From: Planctomycetota bacterium
GTDB taxonomy: Bacteria; Planctomycetota; UBA1135; JADKAF01
Direction: 5' to 3'
NCBI GenBank assembly: GCA_016719295.1
Contig: JADKAF010000001.1
Location: forward strand, 2,976,001-3,040,000
DNA: 64,000 bases
Made by a program: the position numbers and the translations under genes. This document shows positions 52,653-61,842 of the stretch, one piece after another. The notes under the pieces are model-generated. The model was not told where the DNA came from, did no database searches, and saw only the letters and a list, made by a program, of their open reading frames with translations. Numbering within the stretch: the stretch's first letter is position 1; each line of letters opens with the position of its first letter.

Positions 52653-54154
52653 TCGCCGCGCCGTCCAGCGCGGTGCCCCTCGTACTCGTCGCGCTCTACT
52701 TCGCCGCGTGCCTCGCCATCGGTCTATGGGCGCTGCGGAGGACGCGCGATGCGCGCGACTACTTCGTCGCCGGCCGGCGCCTCGGTCCCTGGGTCACGGC
52801 GATCGCGCTCTTCTCGAGCGTGATGAGCGGCTTCGCTTTCGTCGGCGGGCCGGGCCTCGTCTATCGCGACGGGCTCTCGTCGATGTGGATGGTGGTCTCG
52901 GGCATCCTCGGCACCTGCCTCTCCACCTTCCTCGTCGGCAAGCGGCTGCGCCTGCTCGCGGAGGTGCGCGACGCGCTCTCGCTGCCCGATGCGCTCGCCG
53001 CGCGCTACGGCAGCGAAGCGGTGCGCGGCTTGTCCGCTCTGGCGATCGCGGCCGGCGTGCTGGCGTATCTCGCGACCCAGATCGCCGCCATGGCCTTCGT
53101 GCTGCAAGGCCTGCTCCGGCAGAGCGGGCTGGTCGGCGAGGTGGGCCTCGAGCTCTGCGCGGCGCTAGCGACGGCGGTGCTGGTCGGCTACTGCATCCTC
53201 GGGGGTGCCCTGGCCTCGGTGGCCACCGACTTGATGCAGGGCGCGATGATGATGGCCGCCAGCGCTCTGGTCTTCTTCGCCGTGCGCGCGCAATTCGAGG
53301 GCGGCTATGCGGAGGCGTTCCGCACCATCGCGGCGGACGACGCAGAGGCTCTCGGGCCCTTCGGAACGCAAGGCGCCGTCACCTGCCTCTCGTGGTTCTT
53401 CCTCTTCGCGCTCGGCGGCTCGGGCCAGCCGCACATCGTCACGAAGAACCTGATGTTCCGGCGCGTCGCGGACCTGAGGCGCATCCTGCCGCTCACGATC
53501 CTGACCGGCACGGTGGCGACCCTGCTCTGGCTGGTCCTCGGCGTCGCGATGCGCGCGCTCGTGCTGCAGGGCCGCGTCGAGCCGCTCGCCGCAGCCGATC
53601 GCGCGGCACCCGCGTTCCTCGAGCTCTGGGCGTCCCCGTGGCTCGCCGGGATCGTCTTCGCCGCGCTCTTCGCCGCGATCATGTCGACCGCCGACGCGTT
53701 CCTGAACCTGGGCGCCGCGGCCTTGGTGCACGACCTGCCGCGCGCCTTCGGCTTCAGGCCCGTGCAGCACGAGCTGCGCTGGGCGCGCCTCGCGACGCTG
53801 CTGCTCGGAGCTGCGGCGCTCGGCTTCGCGCTCGGTAGCCGCGAGCTCGTGGCGTTCCTGGGCTCCTTCGGATGGAGCACCTTCGCGGCGGCGCTCGTGC
53901 CGACGGTCGCGCTGGGCCTCAACTGGAAGCGCGCCAACGCGACCGCCGCGTGCGCCTCGATGGCGACGGGTCTCGCCGCGACCATCGGCGTGGAGCTCTG
54001 GCTCCGCATTCGCGGAGCGGAGCTGCGCCTCCCGCATGGCTTCGATCGCGGCGCCGCGGCGCTGCTGCTCTCGTTGCTCGTCTTCCTCGCCGTGGCGCGC
54101 GCGACGCCGCGAACTCCGCTGCCGCGCGACATCGACACCCTGCTCGAGCTCTGA
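52649..54154 (+). CDS. Sodium:solute symporter (SSS family)
   Basis: 501 aa, about 13 membrane segments. SSS signatures: 'RDARDYFVAGRRLGPWVTAIALFSSVMSGF' at residues 30-60 (including the sodium-site region), 'GGALASVATDLMQGAMMM' in the middle, and 'FAAIMSTADAFLNLGAAAL' at the conserved TM8 sodium site. The closest families carry proline, pantothenate or sugars; the substrate is not assignable. The GTG start at 52649 is fixed by the 4-nt overlap with the upstream gene and gives the usual N-terminus; earlier in-frame codons would overlap that gene deeply. Confidence 0.9.
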   Translation: MIAAPSSAVPLVLVALYFAACLAIGLWALRRTRDARDYFVAGRRLGPWVTAIALFSSVMSGFAFVGGPGLVYRDGLSSMWMVVSGILGTCLSTFLVGKRLRLLAEVRDALSLPDALAARYGSEAVRGLSALAIAAGVLAYLATQIAAMAFVLQGLLRQSGLVGEVGLELCAALATAVLVGYCILGGALASVATDLMQGAMMMAASALVFFAVRAQFEGGYAEAFRTIAADDAEALGPFGTQGAVTCLSWFFLFALGGSGQPHIVTKNLMFRRVADLRRILPLTILTGTVATLLWLVLGVAMRALVLQGRVEPLAAADRAAPAFLELWASPWLAGIVFAALFAAIMSTADAFLNLGAAALVHDLPRAFGFRPVQHELRWARLATLLLGAAALGFALGSRELVAFLGSFGWSTFAAALVPTVALGLNWKRANATAACASMATGLAATIGVELWLRIRGAELRLPHGFDRGAAALLLSLLVFLAVARATPRTPLPRDIDTLLEL

Positions 54155-54286
54155 GAGCGCGCCGGGCTCGCGCCAGATTCGCCCGTTTCCGCGGCCCAGT
54201 TTCCCATCGCCCCCTAGGAGGCCGCCGGTCATGCGCTATCCTGACCGGCTTCCCTCCTGGCCGACACGATTCGCGGAGACCCCTCC

Positions 54287-56308
54287 TTGAACCCGCTGAT
54301 CCAGACTCGCCCCGACGGACGGCGCGTCGTCGCCCTGCGCCCCGGGCGCCGCGTGCTCTTCCTCACCAAGGACCCCGCACTGGTTCGCGCCCAGCTCCGC
54401 GGCGAGCTCGACCTCATGATGCGGGAGGTGCAGCCCGCCGACCTGCTCGACGACGTCAACACCGACGCGATGACGCCGGCCTGGGTGTGCTTCAACCACC
54501 GGCCGGAGGACATCGCGCGCGAAGCCTACGCCGGGATCCGCGACCCGCAAGGCGAGCGCGTGTTCCTCACCGACGAGCTGCGCGGCGGGGGCTTCGAGGC
54601 GATCGTCTCGGGCCAGCGGAAGGGCACGGGCTCTTCGCGCGAGACGGCGCCTCAGGCCGAGCGCTGGAGCGGCATCCGCCTCGCCGTCGCGGCTTCCTTC
54701 GCGCCGATCCACGAGCGCAACAACCTGAACCTGGGCCAGCTCATGTGCGGCTACGAGCTGCTCGAGCGCCTGCAGGACGGCGAGGAGATCCCGCTCGAGG
54801 AGTTCACGCAGCGCTACGACCCCGTCTCGCGCGTGATCCTCGAAGCCGGCGGCCTCTTCCCCTTCGCGCGCCTCCTGCGCACCGGTCAGATCAAGGTGCC
54901 GCCGCCGCAGACGGCGAAGCGCGCGATGACGATGGCCGAGAAGATCGTCGCGAGCCATCTCGTGAAGGGCGGGAAGGGCGCGACCGCGAAGGCCGGCGCG
55001 GGCTTCGTGAAGCCCGGCGACACCTGCCTCGTGCAGGTGGATGGGGGCTACAGCCACGAGTTCACCACCGCGCAGGTGCACTACTTCCTCGCGGCGGAGT
55101 TCGGCGACGACTACGCGGTGCAGAACCCGGGCAAGTTCGCCGTCTTCGAAGATCACCTGCTCTACGCCGACGGCGTGCCGCGCATGGCGCCCTTCGCGGC
55201 GAAGATCCAGACGCTGCGCGATCTCCAGAAGGAGTTTCAGCGCCATACGGGTGTCCGCGACTACTCGGCCGTGAACGGGATCTCGCCGGGCATCTGCCAC
55301 CAGGTCGCGCGCGAGCAGTTCATCGACCCCGGCGACTTCATCCAGGCGACCGACTCGCACACCTGCATGGGCGGCGGCTCCAACGCGCTGGCCTACGGCG
55401 TCGGCGCCACGGAGTACGCCGCGCTGATCCACGCGGGCTACACCTTCGTCGAGGTGCCCGAGTCGATCCGCTTCGAGCTCACCGGCGCGCTGCAGCAGGG
55501 CGCGACGGCGAAGGACGTGATCCTGCACATCCTCGCCACCTATGCCGTGCGCGAGGAGACCTTGGACCGCGTGATGGAGTTCGGCGGGCCGGGGCTCGTC
55601 TCGCTCTCGATGGACGAGCGCGCGACGCTGACCAACATGGCCACGGAGTGCTCCGCCAAGACGGGCATCTGCGAAGGCGACGAGCGCGCGGCCCAGTGGC
55701 TCGCCGCGCGGCGCAAGGGCGGAAGCGCCCCCGAGTTCGCCAAGCGCTTCGTGAATCCCGACCCGGGCGCGCAGTACGCCGGCGGCGTGCACGAGATCGA
55801 CCTCTCGTCGATCCGCCCGATGGTCGCGGAGCCCGGCGATCCGACCTACGGCAAGGAGATCGCGAGCCTCGGCGAGGTGAAGATCGACATCGCCTACGGC
55901 GGCTCGTGCACGGCAGGCAAGGAAGACGACCTCGACTTCTACGCCGAGGTGCTGCGCGAGGCGCTCGCCGCGGGGAAGAAGGTCGCGCGCGGCGTGCGCA
56001 TGGTGATCCAGTTCGGCAGCGAGAGCGTACGCGAGTACGCGCGCGGCAAGGGCTATCTCTCGATCTTCGAGAAGGCCGGCGTCGAGGTGATCGAGCCCGG
56101 CTGCGGCGCGTGCATCGGCTGCGGCCCCGGCGTCTCCGAGCGTGCGGACCAGACCACCATCTCGGCGATCAACCGCAACTTCCAAGGCCGCAGCGGCCCG
56201 GGCCGCCTCTACCTCGGCTCACCGCTCACCGTCGCCGCGAGCGCCGTCGCCGGCCGCATCGTCGCTTACGTCCCGGGCATGTTCCGCACCACGGCCGCCG
56301 CCCACTGA
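54287..56308 (+). CDS. Aconitase/isopropylmalate isomerase superfamily enzyme, swivel domain first
   Basis: 673 aa starting from TTG with CGGAG upstream. Residues 40-190 resemble the small swivelling (LeuD-like) domain: 'DDVNTDAMTPAWVCFNH', then 'FEAIVSGQRKGTGSSRETA' and 'NNLNLG'. Residues from about 215 are the Fe-S catalytic part (LeuC/AcnA-like): 'ATDSHTCMGGGSNALAYGVG', 'ATECSAKTGICEGDERA', and 'EPGCGACIGCGPG' giving the CxxC pair of the 4Fe-4S cluster. The domain order is the reverse of AcnA fusions but matches AcnB without its HEAT domain. Likely substrates are citrate/isocitrate or a methylated or isopropyl relative. Citrate synthase lies one gene away, supporting a TCA-type role. Confidence 0.8.
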   Translation: MNPLIQTRPDGRRVVALRPGRRVLFLTKDPALVRAQLRGELDLMMREVQPADLLDDVNTDAMTPAWVCFNHRPEDIAREAYAGIRDPQGERVFLTDELRGGGFEAIVSGQRKGTGSSRETAPQAERWSGIRLAVAASFAPIHERNNLNLGQLMCGYELLERLQDGEEIPLEEFTQRYDPVSRVILEAGGLFPFARLLRTGQIKVPPPQTAKRAMTMAEKIVASHLVKGGKGATAKAGAGFVKPGDTCLVQVDGGYSHEFTTAQVHYFLAAEFGDDYAVQNPGKFAVFEDHLLYADGVPRMAPFAAKIQTLRDLQKEFQRHTGVRDYSAVNGISPGICHQVAREQFIDPGDFIQATDSHTCMGGGSNALAYGVGATEYAALIHAGYTFVEVPESIRFELTGALQQGATAKDVILHILATYAVREETLDRVMEFGGPGLVSLSMDERATLTNMATECSAKTGICEGDERAAQWLAARRKGGSAPEFAKRFVNPDPGAQYAGGVHEIDLSSIRPMVAEPGDPTYGKEIASLGEVKIDIAYGGSCTAGKEDDLDFYAEVLREALAAGKKVARGVRMVIQFGSESVREYARGKGYLSIFEKAGVEVIEPGCGACIGCGPGVSERADQTTISAINRNFQGRSGPGRLYLGSPLTVAASAVAGRIVAYVPGMFRTTAAAH

Positions 56309-56315
56309 CCGGGCG

Positions 56316-56430
56316 AAACCGAACGTACGGTGCCAGAGCACCGTCTCAACGGCGTCAGCCGTTGAACCAGTGAGCAGATTCCTCCGGTTGCTAACCGGAG
56401 GAATTTGCTCTGGCACCGTACGTTCGGTTT
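56316..56430. repeat. Nested REP-like element: 25-bp perfect inverted repeat enclosing two hairpins
   Basis: Arms 56316-56340 and 56406-56430 are exact reverse complements over 25 bases and include the palindrome-like GGTGCCAGAGCACC region. Inside are two further hairpins: TCAACGGC-GTCA-GCCGTTGA (56346-56365) and a 11-bp stem TTCCTCCGGTT with loop GCT (56379-56403). The element fills the space between convergent stop codons (56308 and 56449). The first inner hairpin is the same core as the tandem repeat at 59481-59589. Confidence 0.88.
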
Positions 56431-56448
56431 GGTGCGCGAGAGCGCGGG

Positions 56449-57771
56449 TTACTTCTTCTCGAGCGCCTTCTTGAAGAGGGAGCCCAGGCTCATGCCGCGC
56501 GGGGCTTCCTGGGTCTTCTTCAGAACCTGGCCGATCTCGGCGGCATCGACGGCATCCTCGGTGCCGATCGCGTGGCCCCTCTCGTCGAGGCGCGAGAGCG
56601 AGAGACGCTCGCGCTCGGCGTCGATCGACACGACGCGCACCGGGAACTCCTGGCCGACCTTCACCGCGTCGTTGATGCGGTTCACGCGCTCGCTCGAGAG
56701 CTGCGAGATGTGGACGAGCCCCTCGATCCCCTTCTCGACCTCGATGAAGGCGCCGAATTCGGCGACGCGCGTCACCTTGCCCTTCAACACCGTGCCCTCG
56801 GCGAAGCGGGCAGCGATGCCGTCCCAGGGATTCGCCTCGAGGGCCTTCATCGAGAGCCCGATGCGCTTGCCGCCCTTCTGGATCTCGGTGATCTGCGCCT
56901 GCACCGACTGGCCGACGCTCAGCACCTTCGACGGATCCTCGACGCGCTGGCGCGAGAGGTTGGAGACGTGCAGCAGGCCTTCGACGCCGGGCGCGATCTC
57001 GACGAACGCGCCGAAGGGCTCGAGGCGCGTCACCTTGCCGGTGACGACCTGACCGGGCTGCAGCGTCGCGACGGATTCCTTCAAAGCCACGTCGCGCTCG
57101 GCGGCCAGCACCGCGCGACGCGAGAGCGTGACGCGCGTGCGCTTGCCCTTGTTCTCGAACTCGAGGACCTTGCAGAGCAGCGTCTGGCCGCCGAAGGTCG
57201 CGAGGTCCTCCACGTGGTGCAGATCCACCTGGGAGGCCGGCATGAACGCGTTCACGTTGCCGACCTTGAGCTCCAAGCCGCCGGTGTTGAAGCCGACGAC
57301 CTTCGCCTTCACCAGCTTGCCGACCTCGATGTCGGAGGGCGTGACGAGGACCTGCGCATCGCGGCGCGAGAGGACCCAGAGGTCGTCCTTCATGCCGTGC
57401 AGCGAGAACTCGAAGACCTGCCCTTCCTGCGGCGGCGTCTCGAAGTGCACGAGGGAGATCACGCCCTGCATGCGCGGCCCGAGATCGACGAAGGCCTCGT
57501 CCTTGGTGACACGGACCACCGTGCCGCTGCGGCGATCACGGCCCTCGTCCCCGGCCGGAGGGTGCGGGTGGTGGCGCTTCTTCGAGAAGCTCGCCATGGC
57601 CCGCTCCATCACATCGGAGCCCCCGGCGATCGGCGCCGCCTGGCCGCCGCTCGCCTGAGGCGCCTGAGCGTCCTCGACGAAGAGCGGCGCGGGGCCGGAC
57701 GGAGAGGACGAAGAAGCGGCGCGGGGGTCCGGGCTCGGCAACGCCGACGCGGAGGGATGGGACTCGGTCAT
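56449..57771 (-). CDS. rpsA: 30S ribosomal protein S1-like protein (four S1 domains)
   Basis: 440 aa from ATG 57771. After a Ser/Pro/Ala-rich N-terminal ~75-residue extension there are four S1 RNA-binding domains: 'SGTVVRVTKDEAFVDLG', 'GKLVKAKVVGFNTGGLELKV', 'GQVVTGKVTRLEPFGAFVEI' and 'GTVLKGKVTRVAEFGAFIEV'. The two last have the 'GLLHVSNLSRQRV' and 'GLVHISQLSSERV' ends that bind RNA. E. coli S1 has six domains and Gram-positive S1 four, so this is a plausible S1 but could be an S1-like RNA-binding paralogue. The leader is pyrimidine-rich on the mRNA and lies 130 bases after a candidate promoter. Confidence 0.85.
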   Translation of the reverse strand: MTESHPSASALPSPDPRAASSSSPSGPAPLFVEDAQAPQASGGQAAPIAGGSDVMERAMASFSKKRHHPHPPAGDEGRDRRSGTVVRVTKDEAFVDLGPRMQGVISLVHFETPPQEGQVFEFSLHGMKDDLWVLSRRDAQVLVTPSDIEVGKLVKAKVVGFNTGGLELKVGNVNAFMPASQVDLHHVEDLATFGGQTLLCKVLEFENKGKRTRVTLSRRAVLAAERDVALKESVATLQPGQVVTGKVTRLEPFGAFVEIAPGVEGLLHVSNLSRQRVEDPSKVLSVGQSVQAQITEIQKGGKRIGLSMKALEANPWDGIAARFAEGTVLKGKVTRVAEFGAFIEVEKGIEGLVHISQLSSERVNRINDAVKVGQEFPVRVVSIDAERERLSLSRLDERGHAIGTEDAVDAAEIGQVLKKTQEAPRGMSLGSLFKKALEKK

Positions 57772-58135
57772 GGTGCGGACCGTCGGCGATCGACGCCGAG
57801 GTCGAGAGGAGAGAGAGGAGGAGGCGGGTGGGTGGGTGCGGAACTCGCGCGTCCCCAAACGGCCTACGGCGGAGCACGCAGCCCCGCGCGAGGGGCGGAG
57901 GATCCTACGAGCCGCTCTCGACAGACGGCAATCGAGTTCTCGCGAGTTCCCGATCGCGGCATGGAAAAAGTGGCCGCGCTCGTGTACACGGAAGGCTGAG
58001 GAATCGACGGTGCGGACGCGAGGAATTCCGTCCCCCGCAGCGGACCTCCGAGCCTGCCGATCGGTCGAGCGCGCCGCCCCAAGAGCCCGTGGCTTCCGCA
58101 AGGCGAGTGGCTCCAGCAGACCCCGAGAACGCCCG
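57772..58135. other. Divergent regulatory gap between rpsA-like and gltA
   Basis: 364 bp without a gene. The rpsA side has a CU-rich mRNA leader (57794-57825) and a promoter candidate at 57902-57931. The gltA side has no clear promoter; TGTACA (57983) is the best AT-rich block. No riboswitch fold was recognised. Confidence 0.5.
57902..57931 (-). promoter_or_regulatory. Putative sigma-70 promoter of the rpsA-like gene
   Basis: On the minus strand, TTGCCG (57931-57926) and TAGGAT (57907-57902) are separated by 18 bases, a good sigma-70 geometry. It lies 131 bases upstream of the ATG, giving a leader long enough for the autoregulation known for S1 in other bacteria. Confidence 0.45.
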
Positions 58136-59455
<1,320 letters not shown>

Positions 59456-59480
59456 CGTGGCTTCGCCCCAGCCCCGCTAG

Positions 59481-59589
59481 CATGTTGGCTGGTTCAACGG
59501 CTGACGCCGTTGAAAGGCATGTTGGTTGGTTCAACGGCTGACGCCGTTGAAAGGCATGTTGGTTGGTTCAACGGCTGACGCCGTTGAGA
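59481..59589. repeat. Three tandem 37-bp units with a TTCAACGGC/GCCGTTGAA palindrome
   Basis: Units start at 59481, 59518 and 59555. Each holds CATGTTGG(C/T)TGG, then the palindrome TTCAACGGC-TGAC-GCCGTTGAA, then AGG. The first differs from the second at one base; the third changes after GCCGTTGA and is two bases shorter. The palindrome is the reverse complement of the first inner hairpin in the 56.3-kb element. It follows gltA by 25 bases. There are no unique spacers, so it is not a CRISPR. Confidence 0.93.
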
Positions 59590-59789
59590 CACGAGTCCTT
59601 GGGTTCGGAACTTGATTCGAGAACACGACGTTCGCGCCCCAAGGACTCTAGCTTCTCCGTTCGAAGGGGAGCATCTCCCCTGCCGCAGTCCATGGCCGCG
59701 CCGCGCGGACCGCGGCGGCACTGGTTCATGGTCGCGCCGCGCGCAGCGCGGCAGCTTCGGGCGCGATCCGCATCGCGAGAGTTGAGCTC
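59590..59789. other. Repeat-rich leader of the SLOG-SLATT gene
   Basis: Contains an 11-bp inverted repeat (GAGTCCTTGGG 59593-59603 / CCCAAGGACTC 59638-59648), a short palindrome around TTCGAA, and two related CATGG(C/T)CGCGCCGCGCG blocks (59691 and 59728) that are about 80% alike. No gene is visible. This gap is likely regulatory, repeat-derived, or both. Confidence 0.6.
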
Positions 59790-61733
59790 ATGCGTCCCGC
59801 CCTGATCGTCGGCCTCGTCGGCCGCACGGAGATCCCCGCGAGCGTGCGACCCGCGCTCGAGGCCAAGCTGCGCCTGCTCCTCCGCTTCTTGCTCTCCGGT
59901 GCGAGCGCCGAGGATCCCGAGCACCGCGGCCGAAGCCTCGGCTCGCGTCTCGGCGAGGAGCTCGGCGACGCGAGCCTCTACGCGCAGCTCGCGCGCTGGG
60001 GCGGGCTCGCGGAAGCCCATCTGGTCCTGGTCTCGAGCCTCGCGGCGGGGGCGGATCCGCTCGCCGCGAGCGTCGTCGAGCAGCTGCGGCAGGCGGATCC
60101 GCTCGCGCGTATCCGCGAGCACTCCTCGGAGCAGGTCGCGCTGCAGAGCCAGATCCTGATCGCGATCTGCGAGGGCGCCGGCGAGGCGGCCCCGAGCCCG
60201 GCCGCGCGCCTCGTCGAGCGCTGGCTCACGGGAGCCCCGCTCCTCGCGACCGACGGAGCAAGCGGCCTCGGCACGTGCCGTGGTCCGCTCTTCCATCTCC
60301 CGCTCGGCGCGGCCTCGCGACCTGCCGCGGAAGGCGAGCCGCCGGCGCAGGTCGGACCGATCCGCCTGCTCCTCGACGCGCTGGATTGGTCCCGCTCCGC
60401 GGCGACGGCCGAGCCGCTGTCTGCGCCGACGGCGCAGGTGCTGCGCGATCGACGTGAGCAGCGCCTCGCGCGGCAGCTCGACGCGCTCCTCGAGCTCGAC
60501 GCGCTCCTCGAGCTCGAGCGCTACGAAGCGCGCGTCGCGCCGAAGGAGACGCAGGCGCACTTCGAGCACTTGCTCGAGCGCCGCGCCGCCGAGGCGCACG
60601 AGCTCGAGACGGAGCTGCGGCGCGCGGGCGGAACGCAGCTCGTCGTGGACCTGCGCGAGATCGCCGGCCTGCACGCGTGCCTCGAGCGCGCCGCTGCGGC
60701 GCTCGCGCCGCGGCGGGAGGGGCGCACGCTCTTGCTCGCGATCGTCGCAGGGATCGCCCTGCTGCTCTTCGGCCATCGCGATCTCTCGGCGTCCGCACGG
60801 CTCGCGGCGTTCCTCGTCGGCGGGCTCGCGAGCGCTAGCGCCATCGCGCTCTTCTACCTTCACACGAAGAGCGCGCGCCGCGAGCGCAGCCGCGGCTACC
60901 ACCGCGCAGCAGAAGCGGTGCGCGTGCAGTTCGCCCTGGCCGCGTGCGGGGTCGATGGCAGCCGCTCGACGATCCCCGCGCCACCGTGCGTGACGAGCTC
61001 CGTCGCGTTCGTGCTCCCGCGAGTCGCGGCGGCATTCGAGGCCTTGCCGGCGCGGCTGCGCCTCCGCTCGTATCGAGCCCAGCTGCGCACGTGGATCGGC
61101 GCCGACGAGAGCGCGAGCCGCTCACGCGGGAGCGAGCAGCGCCGCTGCCGAGAGCGCTGCGCCGAAACCGCCTGGATCGCGCTGCTGACGGGGGCCACCA
61201 TCGCGCTCACCCTCGGAGCGAGCCTGGTCTCGGGCCGCGCGGAGCTGCGCCCCGCGGCTTCGCTCGTCGTGCTCGCCGTGGCCCTCTTCGGCTTCCGCTT
61301 CGGCCCGAGCGCCGCGGACTTGGGCTGGCGCGCTCGGAGCTGGGCGGGTCGCTCGGCAGCGCAGCTCCAAACGGCTCTACCGCTCGCGGCGATCCTGCTC
61401 TGGCTCGCCTGCGTCGGCGCGAAGGGCGTCAGCTCGCATGAGCGCGCGGCCTCGGCCTTCGAGCTCGCGATCCTCTTCGCCGGCCTGCTCGGCGCACCCG
61501 CGTTGCTCGCGCTCGCGTTTCTCGATCGGCTCCTGGGTCGCGAGTGCGCGGCCGAGCGCGCGGACCTCGAGCTCGTCCATCATCGAGCGCAGCTCCGCCT
61601 CGAGGATCTGATCGCGCGCGGCGAACGCGCCGCGCTCGCCGGCGACGACGCCGAGCTCACCGCCGCGGAGCGCGAGATCCGCGCGCTGCTCCTCGCCGTC
61701 GCGGAGCACAGCCTGGGGTCGTCGCGCGCCTGA
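59790..61733 (+). CDS. Predicted SLOG-SLATT (DUF4231-like) membrane protein, candidate conflict-system effector
   Basis: 647 aa. The N-terminal ~170 residues look like a SLOG/TSLOG Rossmann domain: 'ALIVGLVGRTEIP', a helical part, then 'AHLVLVSSLAAGADPLAASVV', the pattern seen in nucleotide-sensing SLOG proteins. Residues about 315-365 and 465-600 contain six hydrophobic segments in pairs. Between them is 'YHRAAEAVRVQFALAACGVDGS' and 'YRAQLRTWIGADE', which resembles the SLATT/DUF4231 helix preceding the membrane pair. In SLATT proteins the membrane part is thought to form pores or channels when the sensor binds a nucleotide signal, causing cell death or inhibition. No CD-NTase or other sensor gene is nearby. 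Family match is by pattern only. Confidence 0.6.
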   Translation: MRPALIVGLVGRTEIPASVRPALEAKLRLLLRFLLSGASAEDPEHRGRSLGSRLGEELGDASLYAQLARWGGLAEAHLVLVSSLAAGADPLAASVVEQLRQADPLARIREHSSEQVALQSQILIAICEGAGEAAPSPAARLVERWLTGAPLLATDGASGLGTCRGPLFHLPLGAASRPAAEGEPPAQVGPIRLLLDALDWSRSAATAEPLSAPTAQVLRDRREQRLARQLDALLELDALLELERYEARVAPKETQAHFEHLLERRAAEAHELETELRRAGGTQLVVDLREIAGLHACLERAAAALAPRREGRTLLLAIVAGIALLLFGHRDLSASARLAAFLVGGLASASAIALFYLHTKSARRERSRGYHRAAEAVRVQFALAACGVDGSRSTIPAPPCVTSSVAFVLPRVAAAFEALPARLRLRSYRAQLRTWIGADESASRSRGSEQRRCRERCAETAWIALLTGATIALTLGASLVSGRAELRPAASLVVLAVALFGFRFGPSAADLGWRARSWAGRSAAQLQTALPLAAILLWLACVGAKGVSSHERAASAFELAILFAGLLGAPALLALAFLDRLLGRECAAERADLELVHHRAQLRLEDLIARGERAALAGDDAELTAAEREIRALLLAVAEHSLGSSRA

Positions 61734-61762
61734 TCAGCGGTAGGCAGGAGCGCCGGTGCGCT

Positions 61763-61793
61763 GCGCGGCGCGCGATTCGGCGCCGCGCGTTTT
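61763..61793 (+). terminator. Intrinsic terminator of the SLOG-SLATT gene
   Basis: GCGCGGCG (61763-61770) pairs with CGCCGCGC (61781-61788) around a 10-base loop, followed by GTTTT. It lies 30 bases after the stop. Confidence 0.75.
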
Positions 61794-61842
61794 CTCCACG
61801 CACGCGACGGCATGGACTCCGTGTACTCCCACGGAGGAACCC

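Noticed and set aside
59481..59589. Possible CRISPR array
   Set aside because: The units are direct tandem copies without unique spacers and no cas genes are near.
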